Positions 14,943-21,480 of a stretch of DNA of 21,480 bases are shown here, in pieces (position 1 is the first letter of the stretch; each line of letters opens with the position of its first letter). The position numbers were made by a program, and so were the translations under genes. The stretch comes from an uncultured Roseateles sp. (lineage in GTDB: Bacteria; Pseudomonadota; Gammaproteobacteria; Burkholderiales; Burkholderiaceae), in NCBI GenBank assembly GCA_946480605.1, contig CAMLKW010000054.1, positions 1 to 21,480 of the forward strand, read 5' to 3'. Below the pieces are notes generated by a model. It was not told the DNA's origin and made no database searches. It saw only the letters and a list, made by a program, of their open reading frames with translations.

Positions 14943-15783
14943 AGTCCGTGGACGCCGCCAGCCCGCGCCACGCGGCCGTCTCGCGCTCGACGAACGCGTG
15001 CTTGTCGGCAATGACCTGCAGCGTGTCGGTGCCCAGCGGCAGGCGCAGCGGCGGCGTGTCGGCATCCACCAGCTTCAGCACGGCCCGCGCCAGGCGCTCG
15101 GGGTCGCCGGGCTGGTTCAGGCTGATCTGGCTGGCCAACTCGCGGATGCGGCCCGACGTGGCCGCGTAGTCCGCCAGCACGCGCGGCGATGTGACCAGCG
15201 ACTGGCCCTCCAGGAATTCGGTGCGGAAGTAGCCCGGCTCCACCGTGGTGGCATGGATGCCCAGCGGTGCCAGCTCGGCATGCAGCGCCTCGGTGATGCC
15301 TTCCACGGCGAACTTGGTCGAGCAGTAGACGCCGAAGCCGGCGACGGACTGGTAGCCGCCCAGCGACGAGATGTTGATGACGTGGCCGGCTCGGCGCTCG
15401 CGCATGGGCGGCAGCACGGCGCGCGTCACGTTCAGCAGGCCGAACACGTTGGTGTCGTACAGCCGCCGCACCTCGTCGGCGCTGGCCTCCTCCACCGCGC
15501 CCATCAGGCCGTAGCCGGCGTTGTTGACGAGGATGTCGATGCGGCCGAAGCGCGCCAGCGCGGCGGCCACGGCGCGGCCGGCCTGGGCTTCGTCCGTGAC
15601 GTCCAGGGCCACGGCCAGCAGGCCGGGCTGGGCGCCCAGGCGCTGCGTGACGGCGGCGGCATCGCGGGCGGAGGCGACGACGGCATCGCCGCGGCCCAGC
15701 GCGGCGGCCGCGATGCGCGCGCCGATGCCGCGCGAGGCGCCGGTGATGAACCAGACGCGGGGGAAGTGGGAGGAGCTGTCCAT
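14917..15783 (-). CDS. Classical short-chain dehydrogenase/reductase
   Basis: A 288-residue SDR. The N-terminal TGASRGIG (14-21) binds the cofactor, NNAG (87-90) stabilises the fold, and the catalytic set is Ser139 or 140 (NISSLGG) with Tyr153 and Lys157 (YCSTK). The C-terminal extension after residue 190 (EPGYFRTEFLEG and on) fits the oxidoreductase group often annotated as oxidoreductase of the YbbO / short-chain type. It is divergent from a LysR regulator, and the 120-bp gap holds a T-N11-A type dyad, so the regulator probably controls it. It overlaps the end of the MFS gene by 26 bases. The substrate is unknown. Confidence 0.92.
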   Translation of the reverse strand: MDSSSHFPRVWFITGASRGIGARIAAAALGRGDAVVASARDAAAVTQRLGAQPGLLAVALDVTDEAQAGRAVAAALARFGRIDILVNNAGYGLMGAVEEASADEVRRLYDTNVFGLLNVTRAVLPPMRERRAGHVINISSLGGYQSVAGFGVYCSTKFAVEGITEALHAELAPLGIHATTVEPGYFRTEFLEGQSLVTSPRVLADYAATSGRIRELASQISLNQPGDPERLARAVLKLVDADTPPLRLPLGTDTLQVIADKHAFVERETAAWRGLAASTDFTAPPQAA

Positions 15784-15871
15784 GGTGAGGGGTCCTGCGT
15801 GTCGTTGAAGGGAGAACGGTCGGCCGATGGGGTCAATGTAGGTATCGAATTGCCATCGAACTAGCCCAGAA

Positions 15872-15894
15872 TTACTTCATTCATTCGCAAGTAA
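15872..15894. promoter_or_regulatory. LysR-type operator dyad
   Basis: TTACTT (15872-15877), 11 bases, AAGTAA (15889-15894): a perfect 6-bp inverted repeat of the T-N11-A class bound by LysR regulators. It lies 9 bases before the lysR start and 88 bases upstream of the divergent SDR gene. A second feature nearby is a direct repeat ATCGAA (15844-15849 and 15855-15860), 11 bp apart, about one helical turn, a candidate activation half-site. Confidence 0.7.
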
Positions 15895-15903
15895 ATCGAC
15901 ACA

Positions 15904-16866
15904 ATGGCCTTCAACGAGCTGAGAGCGATCGCCGTCTTCACCAAGGCTGCCGAGCTGGGCAGCCTGCGCCAGGCCGCCGTCTCCCAGGGCATCACGCCGC
16001 AGGCGGCCAGCCAGGCGCTGACGCAGCTGGAAGCCCATCTGGGCGTGCGGCTGTTCCACCGCACGACGCGCCGGCTCAGCCTCACCGAGGAGGGCGGGCG
16101 CTTCCTGAGCGCCGCCACGCCCGGGCTGCAGGCGTTGCAGCGTGCGCTGCACGGCGCCCGCCAGGGGCGAGACGCCATCGCCGGCCCGCTGCGCATCGCG
16201 GCGCCGCGCTCCATCATGCTGCCGGTGCTGTGGCCGGTGCTGCAGGCTTTCTGTGCGGCTCATCCCGAGGTCGAGCCCGATGTGCAGCTGGACGATCGCA
16301 TCGGCGATTGGGTGGCGGAGCGTGTGGACGTTGGCTTCCGCGCCGGCAGCCCACCCAGTGACGGCGTCATCGCCCGCCACCTGCTGCCTTTGCAGCTCAT
16401 CGTCTGTGCGTCGCCGGACTACATCGCGCGGCACGGCGCGCCGCGCTCCATCGACGAGCTGGCCAGTCATCGCTGCAGCGGTTTCCGCCACCCCAGTACC
16501 GGCAAGGCCATGCCATGGGAGTTCGCGGTGGGCGGCGAGATCGTCGCTCGTGACATCGCGTCGGTCGTGATGACCAACGACGTGGAGCTGGAGGCGAACG
16601 CCGTCGTGGTCGGCCAGTGCATAGGCCAGCTGGTGGGTGTGACCGCGGCGCCGCTGATACGCGCCGGCCGCCTGGTGCCGCTGCTGACCGCGCATGTGGC
16701 GGAGCATCTGGGCCTCTACCTCTACTACGGCAGCCGCGTCGCTCAGCCGGCTCGAGTGCGCGCCTTCATCGACCTGACGGTGCAGCAGGTGGCGGGCAGT
16801 ACCGAGTGGGTGCTAAGCGCGCATGAGCTGGCGTCAGCGACAAGGCGCAAGCCGCGGCGTGGGTGA
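15904..16866 (+). CDS. LysR-family transcriptional regulator
   Basis: A 320-residue regulator. The N-terminal HTH spans about residues 4-62 (FTKAAELGSLRQAAVSQG, then VRLFHRTTRRLSLTEEG). The effector-binding domain runs from about 88 to 290, with RIAAPRSIMLPVL at its start. It follows the CrgA/DsdC-like group common in Burkholderiales. The last about 30 residues are basic (ATRRKPRRG). It is divergent from the SDR gene with a 120-bp gap containing a palindromic operator, so it likely autoregulates and controls the SDR in response to an unknown small molecule. The start at 15904 gives the normal N-terminus. Confidence 0.95.
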   Translation: MAFNELRAIAVFTKAAELGSLRQAAVSQGITPQAASQALTQLEAHLGVRLFHRTTRRLSLTEEGGRFLSAATPGLQALQRALHGARQGRDAIAGPLRIAAPRSIMLPVLWPVLQAFCAAHPEVEPDVQLDDRIGDWVAERVDVGFRAGSPPSDGVIARHLLPLQLIVCASPDYIARHGAPRSIDELASHRCSGFRHPSTGKAMPWEFAVGGEIVARDIASVVMTNDVELEANAVVVGQCIGQLVGVTAAPLIRAGRLVPLLTAHVAEHLGLYLYYGSRVAQPARVRAFIDLTVQQVAGSTEWVLSAHELASATRRKPRRG

Positions 16867-16926
16867 GAACATCCCAGGCATTGCCTTCTGGGGGGGCGTG
16901 CCGAAACGTCCCTTGTCGTCATCGCC

Positions 16927-17232
16927 TTGCTGCTGCTGTTGGCCATTCCGGCCACCTGGCGGGCCATTGCGACCTTCAGCCCTGAGCTGTCCATCGACCT
17001 GACACAGGACCAGTTGCAGAACCAGCTGAACGCCAAGTTCCCTGCCGAGAAATGCATCCTCGGCGCCTGCTTGGAGCTGCGGGATCCCTGCTTGCGGCTT
17101 GATGAAGGGTCCGACCGCGTCAGCTTCAATGCGCAGTTCGTGGCCACCTTGGGCAAGCGCAAGTTGGCCTTGCGTTCAGTGCGGAGGTTGGGTGGCAAGG
17201 TGCTGGGTATCTGCTTGCATCCGCCGGCATAG
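16927..17232 (+). pseudogene. Truncated DUF1439/YceB-like exported protein, probable remnant
   Basis: An open frame of about 100 residues with a hydrophobic stretch (LLLLLAIPATW), then ELSIDLTQDQLQNQLNAKFP, which resembles the start of DUF1439 lipoproteins such as YceB. The family is normally 150-190 residues, so the C-terminal half is missing here. Upstream, the frame is open to 16867 but contains no ATG or GTG; the only start is TTG at 16927, within the hydrophobic segment, leaving no charged signal-peptide end. A frame-shifted continuation was sought in the other two frames and not seen. I think it is a decayed or truncated gene; a real small protein is possible. Base composition is somewhat less GC-rich than its neighbours. 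Confidence 0.4.
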
Positions 17233-17262
17233 GCCTGCGGCGCGCTTGCCGGCGACGCAGGC
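17233..17262. terminator. Hairpin filling a convergent intergenic gap
   Basis: GCCTGCG (17233-17239) and its exact complement CGCAGGC (17256-17262) are separated by 16 bases. The stem lies exactly between the stop codons of the DUF1439-like remnant and the convergent exported-protein gene. There is no T-run, so its termination strength is unclear. Confidence 0.4.
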
Positions 17263-17775
17263 TTACCGGACTTCGCGGCGCAGTTGGGTGAGCATGTCCC
17301 GGGCCACCGACCTCGCCTGGTCGAGGATGGCCTGCTCCTCGGTGTCGCCATCCAGGCGCCGCAGGACATCCCCGCAGAGTTCGCGAGCGCGCGGGTCCTG
17401 CACCTCGGCAAGTCCGCCCAGCATCCTGACGGTGCCGAACGTGCGCAACGTCAGCAAATCCTCCTGCGTCAGCCCCCCGCGTTCGGAGGCGGCGCGCACC
17501 GCGGCCGACAGCTGGGTGTCGAGTTGCTGGATGTCGGCAAGCACCTCCGCATTGCGCTTTTTCCAGGCTTGCAGCGACGTGGTCCAGCGGGCTCGCTCTT
17601 CCGGGAACCGGTTGGAGCAGACGTTCGCGGCGGTGCTGTAGCTGCCTTCCAGATACATATTGCTCATCATCAGGAGCTTTGCGCCATCGGTGGTGGCCTG
17701 CGCCCAGACCGGCGAGCTCATCGCGCAACCCAGGCTCAGGATCAAGCCGGCAATTCTTCGGGCGTTCAGGGGCAT
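17263..17775 (-). CDS. Exported protein of unknown function
   Basis: A 170-residue protein that I do not recognise. It has a Sec signal (MPLNARRIAGLILSLGCAMSSPVWAQA, cut near residue 27), then a helical, Arg/Glu/Leu-rich mature part with a pair of cysteines (C51 region CSNRF and C133 region LCGDV). Start choice: at 17775 there is a strong Shine-Dalgarno AAGGAAG 6 bases upstream, while the in-frame ATG at 17793 lacks one and would put extra charges before the signal. The location is probably periplasmic. It lies 70 bases after the YkgJ gene on the same strand and may be co-transcribed. The function is unknown. Confidence 0.8.
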   Translation of the reverse strand: MPLNARRIAGLILSLGCAMSSPVWAQATTDGAKLLMMSNMYLEGSYSTAANVCSNRFPEERARWTTSLQAWKKRNAEVLADIQQLDTQLSAAVRAASERGGLTQEDLLTLRTFGTVRMLGGLAEVQDPRARELCGDVLRRLDGDTEEQAILDQARSVARDMLTQLRREVR

Positions 17776-17845
17776 GGCGTCTTCCTTGTTCATGCGGGGT
17801 GATGCGGGGGGCCTTTGTTCGTGGCCGCGTGGCGTCATGCGGCGT

Positions 17846-18187
17846 TCATCGCGGCGGGCCCGCCGATATGGGGGTTGCGTTGGGACTTTCAAGACCTTGG
17901 GCTGCGCGCGCCTTCACGCACTGGTTGTCCCCAGGCTGCACGCTGCGGCAGGTGCTGGAACGCTGCTCGTAGATGCCGCAGGCGACCGAGCGACCCACCT
18001 CGCCCTGCAGCGCGACGCAGCGCACCGGCGCCGCCTCGGTGCCGGCCATGCAGCGCAGCTGCGGGCTGACCTGCCGCGTCAGCGCCACGGGCACGATGCC
18101 GCCGGGCGCGTCGTCGGCCTCGGCCCAGTAGAAGGACACGCGGAACACGGCGCAGCAGGCGCCGCAGTGCTGGCAGTCCAGCGTCAT
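17846..18187 (-). CDS. YkgJ-family cysteine cluster protein
   Basis: A 113-residue protein with the family's CXXCGXCC start (CQHCGACC, residues 5-12) and further Cys at 46, 57, 70, 80 and 90. CGIYEQRSSTCRSV (70-83) is the family's second signature. These cysteines probably bind zinc or an iron-sulfur cluster; the true role of YkgJ proteins is unknown. The start at 18187 overlaps the cupin stop by ATGA, so it is translationally coupled to that gene. The C-terminal tail after residue 95 is family-variable. Confidence 0.88.
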   Translation of the reverse strand: MTLDCQHCGACCAVFRVSFYWAEADDAPGGIVPVALTRQVSPQLRCMAGTEAAPVRCVALQGEVGRSVACGIYEQRSSTCRSVQPGDNQCVKARAAQGLESPNATPISAGPPR

Positions 18188-18570
18188 CGCCCGGCCGGCC
18201 GGTGCTGGGTGCCGGTTCCCAGCGTGACGAAGAACATGCGGCTGGGCCGGAACACCCTGGCGGTGTGCCACACGCCGCGCGGCACGACGACGGCGCCGCG
18301 CCCGGTGATGCGCTGAGCGCGCAGGCCCTCGGGCAGCTCCAGCAGGAACTCGATGTCGCCGTCCAGCAGGTAGACGAACTCGTCGCCGGCGGGATGCATC
18401 TCCCAGTTGCCCCAGTCGGCATCGCAGCTGAACTCAGACACCAGCCAGTCCCGGCCCAGCGCGTTCAGCGTGTCCTCGGGCTGGCTCCAGAACTCGCCGC
18501 CGCCCGGCAGCCGGTGGATGGCGCCGCCGGGCTTGAGCAGCGCGTAGACATCTTCGGGCTGGAACTGCAT
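18184..18570 (-). CDS. Cupin-domain protein
   Basis: A 128-residue single-domain beta-barrel protein. Cupin motif 1 is WEMHPAGDEFVYLLDG (56-71) with H59 and E64, and motif 2 is PRGVWHTARV (97-106) with H102. The first motif has only one His of the usual pair, so metal binding is uncertain. Start at 18570 is chosen because a GGAG lies 8 bases upstream; an ATG at 18600 has no such site. It is followed by the ykgJ-like gene with a 4-base overlap. Function and ligand are unknown. Confidence 0.88.
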   Translation of the reverse strand: MQFQPEDVYALLKPGGAIHRLPGGGEFWSQPEDTLNALGRDWLVSEFSCDADWGNWEMHPAGDEFVYLLDGDIEFLLELPEGLRAQRITGRGAVVVPRGVWHTARVFRPSRMFFVTLGTGTQHRPAGR

Positions 18571-18648
18571 GCGGTGGTCTCCGTACAGGGGGCAGGGCAT
18601 TGTGCGGGCCATGTCTTGAAATCCCGCCGGCCGTGGCCAACTGGGGTC

Positions 18649-18990
18649 ATGAAAGCCACCACCGGTGCCGCCATGCCCTCCGTCATCAAGCTCGCCGTCC
18701 CCAACGAACTGTTGCCCATGATCCGCCTGGCCCAGCTGCTGCAGGGTCTGGAAGGTCAACGGGTGGACCCGCACCAGTACCGCGTGCTGGTGCAGCGGCT
18801 GACGGCGGAGCTGGACGCGCACCAGGCCCACGAGGCGCTGCCCGGCCTGCTGGATCATTTCCCTGCCGCGGCCGAGGTCTACGAGAACCTGCAGTACGGC
18901 CATGCCGGGCTGGTGCGTGCGCCGCTGGAGCTTTCGCTGACCTCGGAGCTGGCGGTACGGAATCTGCTGGACCGCGTGCGGCGGCCCTAG
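18649..18990 (+). CDS. Small hypothetical protein
   Basis: A 113-residue protein not recognised by me. It is soluble and helical, with no membrane segment or signal; the middle (LLPMIRLAQLLQGLEGQRVD) and the end (LSLTSELAVRNLLDRVRRP) look like a compact helix bundle. A second start at 18673 (MPSVIKL) is possible; neither has a clear Shine-Dalgarno. It is divergent from the cupin gene (78-bp gap). Its TAG stop is in the CTAG at 18987-18990, which also holds the TAG of the histidine kinase on the other strand. Codon use matches real genes here. Confidence 0.65.
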   Translation: MKATTGAAMPSVIKLAVPNELLPMIRLAQLLQGLEGQRVDPHQYRVLVQRLTAELDAHQAHEALPGLLDHFPAAAEVYENLQYGHAGLVRAPLELSLTSELAVRNLLDRVRRP

Positions 18991-21056
18991 GCGGTCCGCA
19001 ACCCGATCTCGAACACCACGCCGTCCCCCACGTTGCGGGCGGCGATGCTGCCGCCCATCTTGGCCAGGTAGGTCTTGGCGACGAACAGGCCCTGGCCGCG
19101 CCGCTGGCCGCCTTCGGGCTCGGCGTCGCTGACGCCGTAGTCGAAGATGCGCGCGAGCTGGTCGTCGTGGATGTGCGGGCCCTGGTTGTGGACGTCCACC
19201 AGGACCAGCTCACCGTCCGCACGCAGCGTCAGGGTGACGGGCGTGCCCGGTCTGCGGTGGCGGTCGGCGTTGCTGAGCACATGCGTGATGGCGTCTTCCA
19301 GCGGGTACTCGTCGGCCTGTACCCACACCGGCGTCGGCGCCGGCGCGTAGCTCACGTCCGCGATGCCGGCATAGACCGCGTTGTCGGCCACGCCGCGCAG
19401 GAAGGCGTCCAGGTCCAGCCGGGCCACCGCCAGCGTCGCGGCGGCCAGCGCCTCGCTGGGCGAGGCCTGGCCGTACAGCACCTTCACGGCCTGCTGCATG
19501 CGCTGCACATAGCGGCGGCTGGGGTCGTCTTCCGAGCCATGCAGCAGCATCAACGACTGCAGCGGCGACATGATCTCGTGGCCCACCGCGTGCCACTGGT
19601 CGTGCTCGCGCTCGGCGCGCAGCTGCTCGCGGCGCAGGCTGTCCTTCACCTGCTGCAGCAGGTCGGCGAGGCTGCCGGCCAGGATGCCCAGTTCGTCCCG
19701 GCCGCGCAGGTCGGCCACATCCAGCGTGCCCAGCTCCGCGTGCTGCCCGTCCGGCTTCTGCAACTGGTGCGACAGCGCGGCGGCGCGCTTGGTCAGCATG
19801 GACACGCGGCGGATCAGGCCGATCTCGATGATGAGCCAGGCCAGCGCGATGGCCGTCAGCATCGCGCCCACCGGCCAGGCCAGCCGCGCGGCGCTGGCGC
19901 TCAAGGACCGGTCCAGGCCTTGCAGGTCGCCGGTCAGCGCGATGTCGAAGCGGCCGGCCGGTGTGCTCACCGTGTCGAGCGCTCGCAGCGTGCGCGGCGT
20001 GGCCGGCGCGGGCAGGTGCTGGATCAGCGCGGTCAGCCAGGGCGACGGCGGCGCGGCGGTGTCGTCGGCCCCCTGCAGCAGCGCAACGACGGTGGCACTG
20101 CGTGTGATCTTCAGCGTCTCACCCGGCGCCAGCGTGGCGCCCAGGCGGGCCAGCGTCAGCGGTGGCTGCGCGCCGGACGCGGCGCTGTCGAACAGCGTGG
20201 CGTTGCCCGGCCCCAGCAGCGCCAGGCGCAGGCCCGTGCGCGGCAGGTCGGCCGGTGGCCACTGCGGCCCGCCGGGGCGGAACAGCGCCTCGCGGAAGGC
20301 CTGCACCGGCAGGCGGATGGAGAGGGTGGTGCGGCGCGCGCAGGGCTCGCCGGCGTTCAGGCAGGGCCCCTCGCGCCACACCCAGCCGCGGAAGTCGCGT
20401 TGCGGGCGGGCGCGGCGCGGCAGCGTGGCGCCATCGCCCGTGTCGACGGCAAAGCCCGCCAGCTGGCCACGCTGCGCATCGAGCGCCTCGAAAGCTGCCA
20501 GCCAGTGCTGCACCTCGCCGCCCCGCTGCAGGCTGACGCGCACGCGGTGCACGCCGGCCAGGTCCAGCGCGCCGCGCTCGCGGGTCACCAGCGGCGGCGC
20601 TTCCATGCTGGCCACCAGGTAGACGAAGCCGCCCGCGTAGGCATTGCTGCCGACGGCCGCGCACAGGCTGGCGCTGCCGGGGTACTGCTGCGCGCAGCCG
20701 GCCATCTCGACGGCGCGCTGCGCCTTGGTGGCATCGTCGAAGTCGATGGCGCCGAAGGGCAGAACCAGCGGTGCGACCCAGCCGGGATCGACCTGCGGCG
20801 CTTCAGGGTTCAGCAGCGCCAGCTGGCCCGAGGGATGGCGCAACTGGGCCACCACCTCGGCCAGCGACTTGGCGAAGGTCTGCTCGTAGCGCTGGGCGTT
20901 GCGCTGGCGTTCCTCGTTCAGCAGCGCCAGCGCGAGCGCCAATGTGGCCAATGCCAGCGCAACGAAGACGAGGTGGAAGACGATGCGGTTGCGGAAGGCC
21001 GCCAGCCCCAGGCGCGGCATGTCGGGCAGCGGGATGTCGACTCGGCCGAGCTTCAT
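18987..21056 (-). CDS. Sensor histidine kinase with large periplasmic sensor domain
   Basis: A 689-residue membrane kinase. TM1 is about residues 26-47 and TM2 about 393-413. The periplasmic part between them is near 345 residues, large for this class, with cysteines at 121, 132, 232 and 239 that could form disulfides. A HAMP-like linker follows (414-475). The H-box is GHEIMSPLQSL (H493), the N-box has N596 (HVLSNADRH), and the ATP-lid G box is GQGLFVAKT (654-662). It lies 11 bases after the response regulator and pairs with it. The start at 21056 is chosen because the upstream open frame is Arg/Pro-rich and overlaps the regulator. No stimulus can be inferred. Confidence 0.9.
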   Translation of the reverse strand: MKLGRVDIPLPDMPRLGLAAFRNRIVFHLVFVALALATLALALALLNEERQRNAQRYEQTFAKSLAEVVAQLRHPSGQLALLNPEAPQVDPGWVAPLVLPFGAIDFDDATKAQRAVEMAGCAQQYPGSASLCAAVGSNAYAGGFVYLVASMEAPPLVTRERGALDLAGVHRVRVSLQRGGEVQHWLAAFEALDAQRGQLAGFAVDTGDGATLPRRARPQRDFRGWVWREGPCLNAGEPCARRTTLSIRLPVQAFREALFRPGGPQWPPADLPRTGLRLALLGPGNATLFDSAASGAQPPLTLARLGATLAPGETLKITRSATVVALLQGADDTAAPPSPWLTALIQHLPAPATPRTLRALDTVSTPAGRFDIALTGDLQGLDRSLSASAARLAWPVGAMLTAIALAWLIIEIGLIRRVSMLTKRAAALSHQLQKPDGQHAELGTLDVADLRGRDELGILAGSLADLLQQVKDSLRREQLRAEREHDQWHAVGHEIMSPLQSLMLLHGSEDDPSRRYVQRMQQAVKVLYGQASPSEALAAATLAVARLDLDAFLRGVADNAVYAGIADVSYAPAPTPVWVQADEYPLEDAITHVLSNADRHRRPGTPVTLTLRADGELVLVDVHNQGPHIHDDQLARIFDYGVSDAEPEGGQRRGQGLFVAKTYLAKMGGSIAARNVGDGVVFEIGLRTA

Positions 21057-21067
21057 CCGTCGCGCGG

Positions 21068-21480
21068 TCAGGCCCCGGTCCAGCGGAAGCCGCGCATCGG
21101 GATGTTCTCGATGCCGTCGAAGGTCGGGTCCACGTCGCGGAAGGCGTCGCGGATGGTCGCCACATGCTTGCGCACGTTGTCGCGGTTGCGGCCGCTCTTG
21201 ACGACGTCGAACAGCTCCTCGTAGCTGACGACTTCGCCGGCGCGCGCATGCAGCGTCGCGAGGATGCGCTGTGCCGTCAGCGGCAGGTTGATGCGCTGTT
21301 GCCGCCACATCGGCGTGCGCTGCTTCAGCGGGTCCAGCAGCAGGCTGTCGTCGGACTTCACCGCGGGCCTGGCCGCCGGCTCCTTGAGCCGTGCCGTGCG
21401 CAGGATGTCCAGGAAGGTCTCGACGAACTCGGCCTCGTCGAAGGTGGTCTTCTGCAGGTAGTCCCAGGCGTCCAGCGCCT
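21068..21480 (-). CDS. OmpR-type response regulator, C-terminal part
   Basis: The frame is open to the right edge, so the N-terminus is missing. Visible are the end of a receiver domain (AWDYLQKTTF, with the Lys at the position of the conserved K in the KPF turn) and a winged-helix output domain: LNLPLTAQ-like region INLPLTAQRILATLHA, the recognition helix NRDNVRKHVATIRDAF, and the wing ENIPMRGFRWTGA. It comes first in the operon and is followed after 11 bases by its histidine kinase. It is cytosolic and DNA-binding; targets unknown. The KPF motif is KTT here, a modest departure from the family norm. Confidence 0.85.
   Translation of the reverse strand, partial: ALDAWDYLQKTTFDEAEFVETFLDILRTARLKEPAARPAVKSDDSLLLDPLKQRTPMWRQQRINLPLTAQRILATLHARAGEVVSYEELFDVVKSGRNRDNVRKHVATIRDAFRDVDPTFDGIENIPMRGFRWTGA

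Noticed and set aside
18600..21224. 874-residue plus-strand frame opposite the histidine kinase
   Set aside because: Shadow of the kinase gene; no recognisable domain and abnormal composition.

Overview
The window is a very GC-rich, gene-dense stretch of bacterial chromosome. Gene families (AqpS/ArsH arsenic operon, YkgJ and DUF4124-type proteins, SUV3-type helicase), short intergenic gaps and codon use suggest a betaproteobacterium of the order Burkholderiales, possibly of the Roseateles/Rubrivivax/Leptothrix type. This placement is inference from gene content; no rRNA gene is present. I found no tRNA, CRISPR array, insertion sequence or phage gene, and no gap above 300 bases without a gene.

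Layout. (1) 1-2458, plus strand: end of a molybdenum hydroxylase large subunit, its [2Fe-2S] subunit and an exported di-heme c-type cytochrome, joined by two 4-base ATGA overlaps. A 7-bp hairpin covers the convergent stop codons. (2) 2464-4063, minus: a voltage-gated-like potassium channel with a zinc-ribbon tail, followed by a glutathione S-transferase. (3) 4123-5154, plus: an extended SDR reductase. (4) 5170-7918, minus: a SUV3-like RNA helicase and a small exported DUF4124-type protein. (5) 8020-8544, plus: a RibD/DHFR-fold reductase.

(6) 8601-14942, plus: the centrepiece, an arsenic island in two transcription units. The first is arsR-arsC-arsC-aqpS-arsH with a good intrinsic terminator after arsH. 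It has no ArsB, Acr3 or ArsA pump, so arsenite made by the two reductases presumably leaves through the AqpS channel. The second unit is a MarR-family regulator with vicinal cysteine pairs, a 614-residue fusion of an ArsN2-like GNAT acetyltransferase to an FAD/NAD(P)-binding flavoprotein with a seven-cysteine tail, and an MFS transporter. All three are overlapped or nearly so. I read this as an under-described module for an organic or trivalent arsenical: sense, modify, export. It is the best candidate for a new system here.

(7) 14917-15783 minus and 15904-16866 plus: a classical SDR and a divergent LysR regulator sharing a 120-bp region with a perfect TTACTT-N11-AAGTAA dyad. (8) 16927-17232: a probable truncated DUF1439-like gene. 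(9) 17263-18570, minus: an exported protein of unknown function, a YkgJ cysteine-cluster protein and a cupin, the last two coupled by ATGA. (10) 18649-18990, plus: a small unknown protein sharing a CTAG stop with the gene that follows. (11) 18987-21480, minus: a response regulator (cut by the window edge) and a large-sensor histidine kinase.
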